The translations under genes were made by a program, and so were the position numbers. From assembly GCA_023251215.1 (NCBI GenBank), contig JAHEZF010000056.1, forward strand, positions 1 to 8,751: a stretch of 8,751 nucleotides of DNA, written 5' to 3'. The notes under the pieces are model-generated. The model saw only the letters and a program-made list of their open reading frames with translations. It made no database searches and was not told where the DNA came from. Shown in pieces: positions 1-6,498 of this stretch. Origin of the DNA: Sphingobacteriales bacterium (GTDB taxonomy: Bacteria; Bacteroidota; Bacteroidia; Chitinophagales; Chitinophagaceae). Every line of letters starts with the position of its first letter. The first letter of the stretch is position 1.

Positions 1-178
1 CTTCCCGGTTCTGCCAGTATTTGGGTCCAGGCTCGCCGCTGGCGCTGCGATAATCGTTGCCGGGGTAGGGATAAAATTGAGGATTAAATGCTTCCCGGTT
101 ATCATAGTTTGACACTGTTTGTGCAAACGAACAAATAAACATGAATACCCCCCCAAAACTCAGAACTAATTTCTTCAT
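1..178 (-). CDS. M1 family metallopeptidase, N-terminal fragment (partial)
   Basis: Reading the minus strand from the ATG at 178-176 gives about 59 residues that run off the left edge of the window. The protein begins MKKLVLSFGGVFMFICSFAQ, a typical Sec signal peptide with a basic start and a hydrophobic core, probably cleaved after SFAQ. The mature start contains YPYPGNDYRSASGEPGPKYW, which I recognise as the conserved N-terminus of secreted Bacteroidota M1 (gluzincin) aminopeptidase-like proteins. The HExxH zinc site would lie outside the window, so catalytic competence cannot be judged. A run of seven G (148-154) lies inside the signal peptide codons. The gene is on the same strand as the nucleotidyltransferase ending at 259, with an 80-bp gap, and probably has its own promoter. 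The family call is from recognition of a short segment. Confidence 0.7.
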   Translation of the reverse strand, partial: MKKLVLSFGGVFMFICSFAQTVSNYDNREAFNPQFYPYPGNDYRSASGEPGPKYWQNRE

Positions 179-200
179 ATAAAATTTTTATTAAGAGGCC

Positions 201-208
201 GAAAGATA
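201..208 (-). promoter_or_regulatory. possible -7 box for the M1 peptidase gene
   Basis: The minus strand reads TATCTTTC, one mismatch from the Bacteroidota -7 consensus TAnnTTTG, 22 bp before the ATG at 178. A clear TTTG-type -33 element at the expected spacing is not visible. The same octamer occurs before the Smr and amidase genes, which adds some weight. The rest of the 179-258 gap holds nothing I can identify. Confidence 0.3.
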
Positions 209-258
209 GGGCAAAAGCTGGCAAATGGAACTACCGCTCACAGGGTATTTAGGAATAT

Positions 259-993
259 TTATGGGAAAACTGATTCAGCTATGGTAATATTTTCGGGTTT
301 GCCCACATCCACCAGCCTGTCGCCGGTATGATCATAGCCAAGAATGAAATGGTCAGCCGCCAGTTTGAGGTAAACATCTATCAGCGAAAACTTCCCGGTA
401 AATGGCATCAACCGGAAAATGTCATACTCAAAAACTACAACGCAACTATATGCTTTTTCTCGCCTCACCCCCTGCCCCCTTCCTTGCGGAGAGGGGAGAA
501 CAATCTTTTCTTCGTTGGTCTTTGTGTTTCTCCAGCCGCAAAGACGGTTATTTTCATCAAACAAAAGATAACGGGAAGTTTTGCGGTTGGTTACGGCAAA
601 AGAAATTAATGGATGATGCCGGTTGTGAAATGAAATAAGTTTATTCAGATCCAGATCAGTAAGTATATCCACATTACAGGTAATAAATTTTTCACCGGGA
701 GTGAACAGATTTTTTGCTTTTAATAAACCGCCTCCTGTTTCCAATAATTCTTCCCGTTCATCGCTGATAATGATATTGCTTCCCCAGCCTTTATTTTTTT
801 CAACGGCATTAATAATCTGTTCAGCAAAATGATGAACATTGACAATGACATCACGAATGCCGTATTGCTGAAGATATTCTACGTTACGTTGCAATAAAGA
901 TTTTCCATTTATCAACGCCAATGCTTCGGGATGTATGTCAGACCAGGGTTTAAATCTGGTACCTAATCCTGCCGAAAAAATCATTGCTTTCAT
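259..993 (-). CDS. MurU-like NDP-sugar pyrophosphorylase (nucleotidyltransferase family)
   Basis: A 244-residue cytoplasmic protein of the NTP_transferase fold, which couples a sugar 1-phosphate to a nucleoside triphosphate. Seen in the sequence: the nucleotide-binding loop AGLGTRFKPW (residues 8-17), the ETGGGL motif (85-90), the metal-binding Asp in NVDIL (D109), and a C-terminal DVGKPEN segment (229-235) typical of the family. The first loop normally ends PKA, but here it reads HPEALAL, so the usually conserved Lys is Glu23. Residues about 164-179 (LPSPQGRGQGVRR) are encoded by a palindromic repeat and look like an insertion in a surface loop. The gene lies 52 bp downstream of an APH-fold kinase on the same strand. 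That is the arrangement of AmgK and MurU, which turn MurNAc or GlcNAc into UDP-sugar during peptidoglycan recycling. The true sugar and nucleotide are inferred from context; GDP-mannose or glucose-1-P activity is possible. Confidence 0.82.
   Translation of the reverse strand: MKAMIFSAGLGTRFKPWSDIHPEALALINGKSLLQRNVEYLQQYGIRDVIVNVHHFAEQIINAVEKNKGWGSNIIISDEREELLETGGGLLKAKNLFTPGEKFITCNVDILTDLDLNKLISFHNRHHPLISFAVTNRKTSRYLLFDENNRLCGWRNTKTNEEKIVLPSPQGRGQGVRREKAYSCVVVFEYDIFRLMPFTGKFSLIDVYLKLAADHFILGYDHTGDRLVDVGKPENITIAESVFP
457..501. repeat. GC-rich palindromic repeat R1, in-frame in the nucleotidyltransferase gene
   Basis: On the plus strand a CCCCCTTCC arm (475-483) faces an imperfect GGAGAGGGG arm (488-496) around a TTGC loop. 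A CACCCCCTGCCCCC flank lies on one side. Read in the host frame on the minus strand it gives LPSPQGRGQGVRR (residues about 166-178) with no stop. Homologues as I remember them run directly from the LCGW loop to the SCVVVFEYDIF-like strand, so this is probably an insert. It belongs to the common class of CTCCCC...GGGGAG dispersed repeats of Bacteroidota and differs in sequence from R2 and R4-R6. Confidence 0.65.
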
Positions 994-1011
994 ACCAATG
1001 GATTTTTTTGA

Positions 1012-1034
1012 TTGATAATCATTTTCATTATCAA
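1012..1034. repeat. AT-rich inverted repeat between the two sugar genes
   Basis: A perfect 8-bp inverted repeat, TTGATAAT (1012-1019) and ATTATCAA (1027-1034), surrounds a 7-base loop. It sits in the 52-bp gap between the kinase-RapZ gene and the nucleotidyltransferase. Another ATTATCAA follows at 1049-1056, overlapping the end of the upstream gene. In the transcribed (minus) direction the hairpin is followed by A residues rather than a T run, so it does not look like a rho-independent terminator. It may be a weak mRNA hairpin or simply AT-rich spacer. Confidence 0.4.
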
Positions 1035-1045
1035 CTATACATTAT

Positions 1046-2575
1046 TCAATTATCAATTTTATTAATCCAGTTTTTTTCATCCTGTACCAAATGTTTCAAT
1101 TCAATCTTCACTTTGAATTTATTTCGCAGGTGTCTTGCCAATTCATCGGCGGCATATACACTGCGGTGCTGGCCACCCGTACAGCCAAAACTGATCATCA
1201 GGCTTTCAAATCCCCGTTTAATATATTCTTCCACAGTTATGTCAACAATATCAAACACACTATTCAGGAATTCCTGCATCTTGGTTTGTTGTTCTAAATA
1301 ATCTTTCACATCCTTGTCTCTGCCATGCTGTGTTATAAATTTATCAATGCGTCCGGGATTTGTAATGCCGCGGCAATCAAACACAAACCCACCTCCGTTT
1401 CCACTTGTATCCTCAGGAATTTTATTTTGGTATGAAAAACTGTTGATCTTTACTATTAACGGCGTTTGTTCAGTGGCTTGTGTAGGAGTGAACTGTTCAA
1501 TGATCTCATCCGATACACACAGATCTAATACTTTACGAAACTCGGGAACCGAGATTCCCAGGCTTTGATTGCTAAAAAACTCTTTCAGGTTGCGTAGTGC
1601 AAGGGGAATACTGGTAAGAAACTGGGCCTTACGTTCAAACAAGCCCCGAAAACCATAAGCTCCGAGCACCTGTAATAATCTTATCAATACATACCCATTG
1701 TACTGGCTTTGGAAAATATTTCTGTTAACAGCATGGCCAAGAATATTTTCAAAAGCATTTATATAGTCACCCAGCAAATTATATTTCCATTCATTTGAAA
1801 GGTTTGCTCTTGCCTGCCACAGCATACTGGCCACATCATATTGCGGGGCGCCTTTCATTCCTCCCTGGTAATCTATAAAATGAACAGCCTCCCCCAAGCC
1901 CCCTCCGGTGGAGGGGGATGTTACCAAAATATTCCGGCTTTGAAAATCACGGAACATAAAATACTTGTACTCTGTATGAGTGAGATAATTACTCAACGCT
2001 TCAAAATCATCCAGCAATTTTTGTTTGTCATAAGGGCGACGCAGTGCATCAAGAAAATAATATTTGAAATAAAGTAGATCAGCAAGAATAGCCTGCCTTC
2101 CGAATTCTTTATTGGTCAGGCATCGTTCATAGTCCAGGCCTTCATCGCCCTTGATCTGCAATTGTGCCAGGGCCTGAAGACTTTTTTTGAAAAGATTGTA
2201 AACCGGCACTGTATATCCTTCGGTTTCCAGCCGGGTTAGCAACGAGATATCGCCAAGATCTTCCTGCAAATAAAACATCCGGTCATTACTAATTGTAAAT
2301 ATTGTGGGCACGGTGAGTTTCTTCTCAGCAAAATGATTGGAAAAATAAATGAAGCTTTCGTTTTCGTTGATATTGGCGCCATAAGTACCAATCACTGATT
2401 CTTCTTTTCCCTGCCCTTCCGGCAGGTGGGCATGGAGGCGAAAATAGCGGCGTTCGCTGCCGCTTTGGGGCAGCGCATCTAAAGACGTAGCATCAGTTCC
2501 TTTCCAGTTTTTATACAATAATAATATTGAATCAATGATCTGCTGCACATGACAAATGTAATTAACCCCCTGCAA
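1046..2575 (-). CDS. APH-fold sugar kinase (AmgK-like) fused to a RapZ C-terminal domain
   Basis: A 509-residue two-domain cytoplasmic protein. Residues about 37-345 are an aminoglycoside-phosphotransferase-fold kinase: an N-lobe around SGSERRYFRL, a catalytic loop FRDFQSRN (D210 and N215), and the metal-binding IDYQGG (D235). Homologues such as AmgK phosphorylate MurNAc or GlcNAc at C1. Residues about 373-507 match the RapZ C-terminal domain, with FDCRGITNPGR (D400, R402, N406, P407) and the signature GCTGGQHRSV (464-473). In E. coli this domain binds glucosamine-6-phosphate and small RNAs. The RapZ P-loop domain is absent and the kinase takes its place. The neighbouring MurU-like gene supports a cell-wall sugar recycling role. 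Two repeat-derived segments are present: residues 48-59 in the N-lobe and 219-230 just before the IDYQ motif. The start is uncertain: 2575 is a TTG and an in-frame GTG lies at 2548. The first nine residues look non-native, so GTG may be the real start. Confidence 0.85.
   Translation of the reverse strand: MQGVNYICHVQQIIDSILLLYKNWKGTDATSLDALPQSGSERRYFRLHAHLPEGQGKEESVIGTYGANINENESFIYFSNHFAEKKLTVPTIFTISNDRMFYLQEDLGDISLLTRLETEGYTVPVYNLFKKSLQALAQLQIKGDEGLDYERCLTNKEFGRQAILADLLYFKYYFLDALRRPYDKQKLLDDFEALSNYLTHTEYKYFMFRDFQSRNILVTSPSTGGGLGEAVHFIDYQGGMKGAPQYDVASMLWQARANLSNEWKYNLLGDYINAFENILGHAVNRNIFQSQYNGYVLIRLLQVLGAYGFRGLFERKAQFLTSIPLALRNLKEFFSNQSLGISVPEFRKVLDLCVSDEIIEQFTPTQATEQTPLIVKINSFSYQNKIPEDTSGNGGGFVFDCRGITNPGRIDKFITQHGRDKDVKDYLEQQTKMQEFLNSVFDIVDITVEEYIKRGFESLMISFGCTGGQHRSVYAADELARHLRNKFKVKIELKHLVQDEKNWINKIDN
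1886..1921. repeat. GC-rich palindromic repeat R2, in-frame in the kinase-RapZ gene
   Basis: The minus strand carries TCCCCCTCCACCGGAGGGGG followed by CTTGGGGGAGGC. The core is a perfect palindrome, CCCCCTCC / GGAGGGGG, around ACC. In the host frame it encodes TSPSTGGGLGEA (residues 219-230). The pattern SP-TGG-LxxA is shared with repeats R5 and R6 in the icmF gene. It separates the catalytic loop strand (RNILV) from VHFIDYQGG, where APH-fold kinases normally have only a short turn, so insertion is the simplest reading. Confidence 0.8.
2399..2434. repeat. palindromic repeat R3, in-frame in the kinase-RapZ gene
   Basis: CCTGCC (2410-2415) and GGCAGG (2421-2426) form a 6-bp stem around CTTCC. 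In the host frame (minus) the segment gives HAHLPEGQGKEE (residues 48-59), placed between the N-lobe strands RYFRL and SVIGTYGAN. It belongs to the CCTGCC-GGCAGG repeat type, different from R1 and from R2/R4-R6. The insert boundaries are estimated from how kinase homologues normally read here. Confidence 0.55.
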
Positions 2576-2616
2576 ACAACAGGACTATTAGGGCTGACAG
2601 CCATTCATTTTTTAGT

Positions 2617-2624
2617 TAATTTTG
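2617..2624 (+). promoter_or_regulatory. candidate -7 promoter box for icmF
   Basis: TAATTTTG matches the Bacteroidota -7 consensus TAnnTTTG exactly and ends 19 bp before the icmF ATG. Transcription would start near 2631 and give a leader of roughly a dozen bases. No convincing TTTG -33 element is seen at the normal distance, so the call rests on the -7 box and its position in the 68-bp divergent spacer. No Shine-Dalgarno sequence precedes the ATG, as is usual in this phylum. Confidence 0.45.
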
Positions 2625-2643
2625 TCAGCTACGAGCAAATTGT

Positions 2644-5600
2644 ATGAGTTATAGTCCCGGTAATAAAATTCGGATTGTTACAGCAGCCAGCTTGTTTGAT
2701 GGTCATGATGTTGCTATCAACATCATGCGTCGCATTATGCAAAGCAAAGGCGCCGAGATCATCCATCTGGGACATAACCGTTCGGTAAAAGAAATTGTGG
2801 AAACAGCGATTGAAGAAGATGTGCAGGGTATTGCTATCACATCCTACCAGGGGGGGCATGTGGAATTTTTTAAATACATGAAAGACCTGTTGGTAGAAAA
2901 TGGATGCGGGCATATAAAAATTTTCGGTGGTGGCGGCGGAACAATTTTGCCGGAAGAGATAGAAGAATTGCATAAATATGGTATCACAAAAATTTATTCT
3001 CCTGATGATGGTCGTCACATGGGGCTGGAAGGAATGATTGAAGATGTCATCCGGCAATGCAGCCCCCTTCCATCTGCCCCCGGTGGGGGAAGGGTTGGGC
3101 AAGACTCCGATTTTTGGGAAGCACCAAAAAAATGGAATGGTCGATTGCCGTTGAATGAAGTAAAAGATGTGAGAAAAATTGCAAGGGCGATAACTAACGC
3201 TGAAGCCGGGATAAGCAATCAAATCAAATATGATGGTTCATCAATTACTGTGAATCAGTTTAACGCTGACCCGATGATTTATTCCAAACTGAAAGAATTT
3301 GCCCTAACTCATAGAAAAGAACCAACAATTGCCGAAACTGTTCTTTGGGATAAACTAAAGAGTAAAAAAGAAGGACATAAATTTCGCAGGCAACACATAA
3401 TCGGACAATTCATTGCTGATTTTGTTTGTTTGAAAAAAGGTTTGATTATTGAAGTAGATGGCAATTATCATCAATTGCCTGAAATGAAATTTAGTGACGA
3501 AGAAAGAACAAGAACTCTTAAAGACATGGGTTTTGAAGTAATTCGTGTTACAAATGATGAAGTCCTTTATCAAACAGAAAAAGTATTTGGTAATATTCAC
3601 AAATCTCTTTCGGGGCTTCCGGATAAAATTAATGATGAATATTATGTTGGGTCTTCGGAAGTCTCCCCCACTGGGGGAGATTTAGAGGGGGCACCTGTAT
3701 TGGGAATTACAGGTACAGGTGGCTCAGGAAAGTCGTCCGTTACAGATGAGATTGTAAGAAGATTCCTCAGCAATTTCACTGATAAAACAGTAGCGGTTAT
3801 TTCTGTTGATCCTTCCAAGAAAAAAACAGGCGGCGCATTACTTGGCGACAGAATAAGAATGAATTCCATTTCTCATCCCCGTGCCTATATGCGTTCACTG
3901 GCAACGAGAGAAAGTGATAAGGCATTAAGCGTACATGTGCAGGAAGCCATTGATATCTGCAAAGCAGCAGGATTTGATTTCATCATTCTGGAATCAGCCG
4001 GGGTTGGACAAAGCGATGCATCTATTTTGAACTATTGCGATGTAAGCATGTATGTGATGACACCCGAGTATGGCGCTGCTTCGCAATTGGAAAAGATAAA
4101 CATGCTTGACTTTGCCGATCTCATCTGCATCAATAAATTTGATAAAGCCGGTGCGCTGGATGCATTGGCTGATGTGAGAAAGCAATACAAACGCAGTCAC
4201 CAGTTATTTGCAGCCAAAGATGATGAATTGCCCATCATTGGCACCATTGCCAGCAAGTTTAATGATGATGGGGTGAATCAACTGTTCGGGTTGACGCTGA
4301 AACAAATTGAGACAAAAACAAAAACTAAATTTGGCGAATTTCATTTTGCAGATACGGCCAAAGTTTCACAAGCCATCATTCCTCCAAACAGAGTTCGTTA
4401 CTTATCTGAAATTTCGGAGAACAACCGCAGCTATGATCAATTGGTAAAAGATCAATCAGCCATCGCATCAAAGCTGTATCAATTACATGGTGCATTAGAG
4501 GAAATTCAAAAAGTCTCCCCCACCGGGGGAGATTTAGAGGGGGCTTTGAAACAGCAAATTAATTTCTACACAGAACAACTCACTCCTGTCAGCCGTAAGC
4601 TTATTCAGAATTGGCCTGAGAAATTAAAAGCGTATGAAGCAGATTATTATAAATACAATGTTCGTGACAAAGTGATTCAATTGCCGATGTTCAGCAAGAG
4701 TTTATCCGGCAGCAGGATTCCGAAAGTCATTTTGCCAAAATACAAAGATTGGGGCGATATATTAAAATGGCAGGCGCAGGAAAATGTTCCGGGAAGTTTT
4801 CCATTTACTGCAGGCGTATTTCCATTAAGAAGAGAAGGCGAGGATCCTACCAGGATGTTTGCCGGCGAAGGGGGACCGGAAAGAACAAACAGGAGATTTC
4901 ATTACGTAAGTATTGATCAGCCGGCGAAAAGATTGTCAACTGCATTTGACAGTGTAACACTTTACGGCGAAGATCCTGATCATCGTCCGGATATTTATGG
5001 TAAAGTGGGTAACAGTGGTGTAAGTATAGCAACAGCAGATGACGCAAAAAAACTTTACAGCGGATTTGATCTTTGTGATCCGAAAACTTCGGTAAGCATG
5101 ACGATCAACGGCCCGGCGCCAATGATACTTGCTTTTTTTATGAATGCAGCTATTGATCAGCAATGTGAAAAGAAAATAAAAGAACTGGGATTAGAGAAGG
5201 ATATAGAAAAGATTATTCAGGAAAAATATAAATCAGTTTCAAGACCTGTTTACTTTAACCCCTCATCAACAGAGAAGCTTCCGGAAGGAAATGATGGATT
5301 GGGTCTGAAATTACTTGGCTTAAGTGGGGATGAAGTGTTACCCAAAGAAATTTATGAGCAATGTAAACAAGCGGCTTTGATACAGGTAAGAGGAACCGTA
5401 CAAGCCGATATTTTAAAAGAGGACCAGGCGCAAAACACCTGTATTTTCTCCACAGAATTTGCTTTGAAACTGATGGGAGATGTGCAGGAATATTTCATCA
5501 ATAATAGGGTCCGGAATTTTTACAGCGTAAGTATTTCCGGCTATCATATCGCTGAAGCCGGCGCAAATCCGATCACACAATTGGCCTTTACTTTATCCAA

Positions 5601-6489
5601 TGGCTTTACGTATGTAGAATATTATTTAAGCCGCGGAATGAATATTGACGACTTTGCTCCCAACCTTTCTTTCTTTTTCAGCAACGGGATGGACCCGGAG
5701 TACAGTGTAATTGGAAGAGTAGCAAGGCGCATCTGGGCCAAGGCAATGAAATATAAATACAAGGCAAACAAAAGGAGCCAGATGCTGAAGTATCATATCC
5801 AGACATCCGGTCGTTCCCTTCATGCACAGGAAATTGATTTCAATGACATCCGTACAACGCTGCAGGCTCTTTATGCCATTTATGATAATTGCAATTCACT
5901 TCATACAAATGCTTATGATGAAGCCATCACAACACCCACAGAAGAAAGTGTTAGAAGAGCCATGGCCATTCAATTAATTATTAACAGGGAATTAGGTACG
6001 GCAAAAAATGAAAACCCAAACCAGGGATCGTTTCTGACTGAAGAACTGACCGATCTTGTAGAAGAAGCTGTGTTGACGGAGTTTGACCGCATTACAGAAA
6101 GAGGAGGAGTATTAGGTGCCATGGAAAGAATGTATCAGCGAAATAAGATACAGGAGGAAAGTTTATACTATGAACATCAGAAGCATACAGGCGAATTACC
6201 GCTTGTTGGTGTAAATACTTTCCTGAATAAAAAAGGAAGCCCTACCATTATTCCCAGGGAAGTAATAAGAAGCACAGCAGAAGAAAAAGAACTGCAGATT
6301 AAAAACCTGCAGGCGTTCTGTAAACGAAATGAAGGAAAATCTTCCGAAATGCTGAAACGGTTACAACGGGCGGCTATCAATAATGGCAACTTGTTTGAAG
6401 AATTAATGGAAACAGTAAAGTATTGTTCCCTCGGGCAAATCACTCATGCACTTTACGAAGTGGGCGGACAATACCGGAGAAACATGTAA
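2644..6489 (+). CDS. icmF: fused isobutyryl-CoA mutase IcmF with inserted DUF559 domain and repeats
   Basis: A 1281-residue adenosylcobalamin-dependent acyl-CoA mutase that interconverts isobutyryl-CoA and n-butyryl-CoA in the cytosol. It is fused to its own G-protein chaperone. Domains in order: B12-binding, about 10-137, with base-off motif FDGHDVAIN (H21 as lower axial ligand); MeaB-like GTPase, about 351-580, with P-loop GTGGSGKS (357-364), ESAGVGQSD (450-458) and NKFD (497-500); mutase barrel, about 640-1275. In the barrel, F726 in GVFPLRR and Q930 in [10 protein letters not shown] occupy positions that are Tyr and Arg in methylmalonyl-CoA mutase, which favours IcmF. Usual IcmF length is about 1090-1130 residues. 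The excess is explained by a DUF559 domain (about 197-339) and three repeat-encoded peptides (about 139-153, 340-350, 624-634), all in interdomain linkers. All visible catalytic motifs are intact and the frame is open, so the enzyme may still work. The gene is divergent from the kinase gene and ends 9 bp before the convergent CAP gene. Confidence 0.93.
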   Translation: MSYSPGNKIRIVTAASLFDGHDVAINIMRRIMQSKGAEIIHLGHNRSVKEIVETAIEEDVQGIAITSYQGGHVEFFKYMKDLLVENGCGHIKIFGGGGGTILPEEIEELHKYGITKIYSPDDGRHMGLEGMIEDVIRQCSPLPSAPGGGRVGQDSDFWEAPKKWNGRLPLNEVKDVRKIARAITNAEAGISNQIKYDGSSITVNQFNADPMIYSKLKEFALTHRKEPTIAETVLWDKLKSKKEGHKFRRQHIIGQFIADFVCLKKGLIIEVDGNYHQLPEMKFSDEERTRTLKDMGFEVIRVTNDEVLYQTEKVFGNIHKSLSGLPDKINDEYYVGSSEVSPTGGDLEGAPVLGITGTGGSGKSSVTDEIVRRFLSNFTDKTVAVISVDPSKKKTGGALLGDRIRMNSISHPRAYMRSLATRESDKALSVHVQEAIDICKAAGFDFIILESAGVGQSDASILNYCDVSMYVMTPEYGAASQLEKINMLDFADLICINKFDKAGALDALADVRKQYKRSHQLFAAKDDELPIIGTIASKFNDDGVNQLFGLTLKQIETKTKTKFGEFHFADTAKVSQAIIPPNRVRYLSEISENNRSYDQLVKDQSAIASKLYQLHGALEEIQKVSPTGGDLEGALKQQINFYTEQLTPVSRKLIQNWPEKLKAYEADYYKYNVRDKVIQLPMFSKSLSGSRIPKVILPKYKDWGDILKWQAQENVPGSFPFTAGVFPLRREGEDPTRMFAGEGGPERTNRRFHYVSIDQPAKRLSTAFDSVTLYGEDPDHRPDIYGKVGNSGVSIATADDAKKLYSGFDLCDPKTSVSMTINGPAPMILAFFMNAAIDQQCEKKIKELGLEKDIEKIIQEKYKSVSRPVYFNPSSTEKLPEGNDGLGLKLLGLSGDEVLPKEIYEQCKQAALIQVRGTVQADILKEDQAQNTCIFSTEFALKLMGDVQEYFINNRVRNFYSVSISGYHIAEAGANPITQLAFTLSNGFTYVEYYLSRGMNIDDFAPNLSFFFSNGMDPEYSVIGRVARRIWAKAMKYKYKANKRSQMLKYHIQTSGRSLHAQEIDFNDIRTTLQALYAIYDNCNSLHTNAYDEAITTPTEESVRRAMAIQLIINRELGTAKNENPNQGSFLTEELTDLVEEAVLTEFDRITERGGVLGAMERMYQRNKIQEESLYYEHQKHTGELPLVGVNTFLNKKGSPTIIPREVIRSTAEEKELQIKNLQAFCKRNEGKSSEMLKRLQRAAINNGNLFEELMETVKYCSLGQITHALYEVGGQYRRNM
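3062..3100. repeat. palindromic repeat R4 in icmF, opposite orientation to R5/R6
   Basis: A nested hairpin: CCCTTCC (3065-3071) pairs with GAAGGG (3089-3094), and inside it CCCCC (3077-3081) pairs with GGGGG (3085-3089). Read 5'-3' it follows the order GCCCCCT..ATCT.CCCCC-GGTGGGGG. That is the reverse complement order of R5 and R6, so R4 is a diverged copy in inverted orientation. In frame it encodes [13 protein letters not shown] (residues 140-152), just after the end of the B12-binding domain. Confidence 0.75.
3232..3660 (+). other. DUF559 (Vsr-like endonuclease) domain inserted in frame within IcmF
   Basis: Residues about 197-339 of the IcmF protein do not belong to any IcmF domain but read as a complete DUF559 protein. 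It opens with [15 protein letters not shown] and [14 protein letters not shown]. Next come [15 protein letters not shown] (D259), the core [11 protein letters not shown] (E270, D272, H276), and the C-terminal helix-strand [22 protein letters not shown]559 belongs to the PD-(D/E)XK/Vsr-like nuclease superfamily, and the acidic D...ExD residues are retained. Solo DUF559 proteins are about 110-130 residues, so this copy is full length. It ends immediately before repeat R5. By eye the segment is more AT-rich than the flanking mutase gene. The left boundary is uncertain and could lie anywhere from about residue 188 to 207. No intein Hint motifs or terminal His-Asn are seen. Nuclease activity is inferred, not shown. 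Confidence 0.88.
3661..3692. repeat. palindromic repeat R5 in icmF
   Basis: A 32-bp repeat starting GTCTCCCCC and ending GAGGGGGC, with hairpin CTCCCCC-ACT-GGGGGAG. It is identical to R6 except for one base in the loop (ACT versus ACC). In frame it encodes [11 protein letters not shown] (residues 340-350), directly between the DUF559 domain and the first strand of the GTPase domain ([10 protein letters not shown]). Confidence 0.9.
4513..4544. repeat. palindromic repeat R6 in icmF
   Basis: The same 32-bp unit as R5, with 31 of 32 bases matching, in the same orientation and the same reading frame. It encodes [11 protein letters not shown] (residues 624-634). It sits in the helical linker between the GTPase domain and the mutase barrel, after [13 protein letters not shown]. 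The loop reads ACC, giving hairpin CTCCCCC-ACC-GGGGGAG. Confidence 0.9.
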
Positions 6490-6498
6490 TTTGTTTTT

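Noticed and set aside
2553..2560. TACATTTG on the minus strand as promoter of the kinase-RapZ gene
   Set aside because: It matches TAnnTTTG, but transcription would start at or after both candidate start codons (2575 and 2548). Only a leaderless or much later start would fit, so I did not list it as a feature.
2629..3222. 197-residue minus-strand open frame opposite icmF
   Set aside because: It is antisense to the well-supported B12-binding domain, has low-complexity composition and no recognisable family. It is a shadow frame.
3232..3660. Intein or self-splicing intron carrying an endonuclease
   Set aside because: No Hint-domain blocks and no terminal Cys/Ser or His-Asn junction residues are seen. 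The reading frame passes straight through, so there is no sign of an intron.
3661..3692. Rho-independent terminator at the GC-rich hairpins
   Set aside because: The hairpins are inside long open frames and are not followed by T runs.
3062..4544. CRISPR-like array
   Set aside because: The repeats are few, differ in orientation, are spaced hundreds of bases apart, and lie inside coding sequence.
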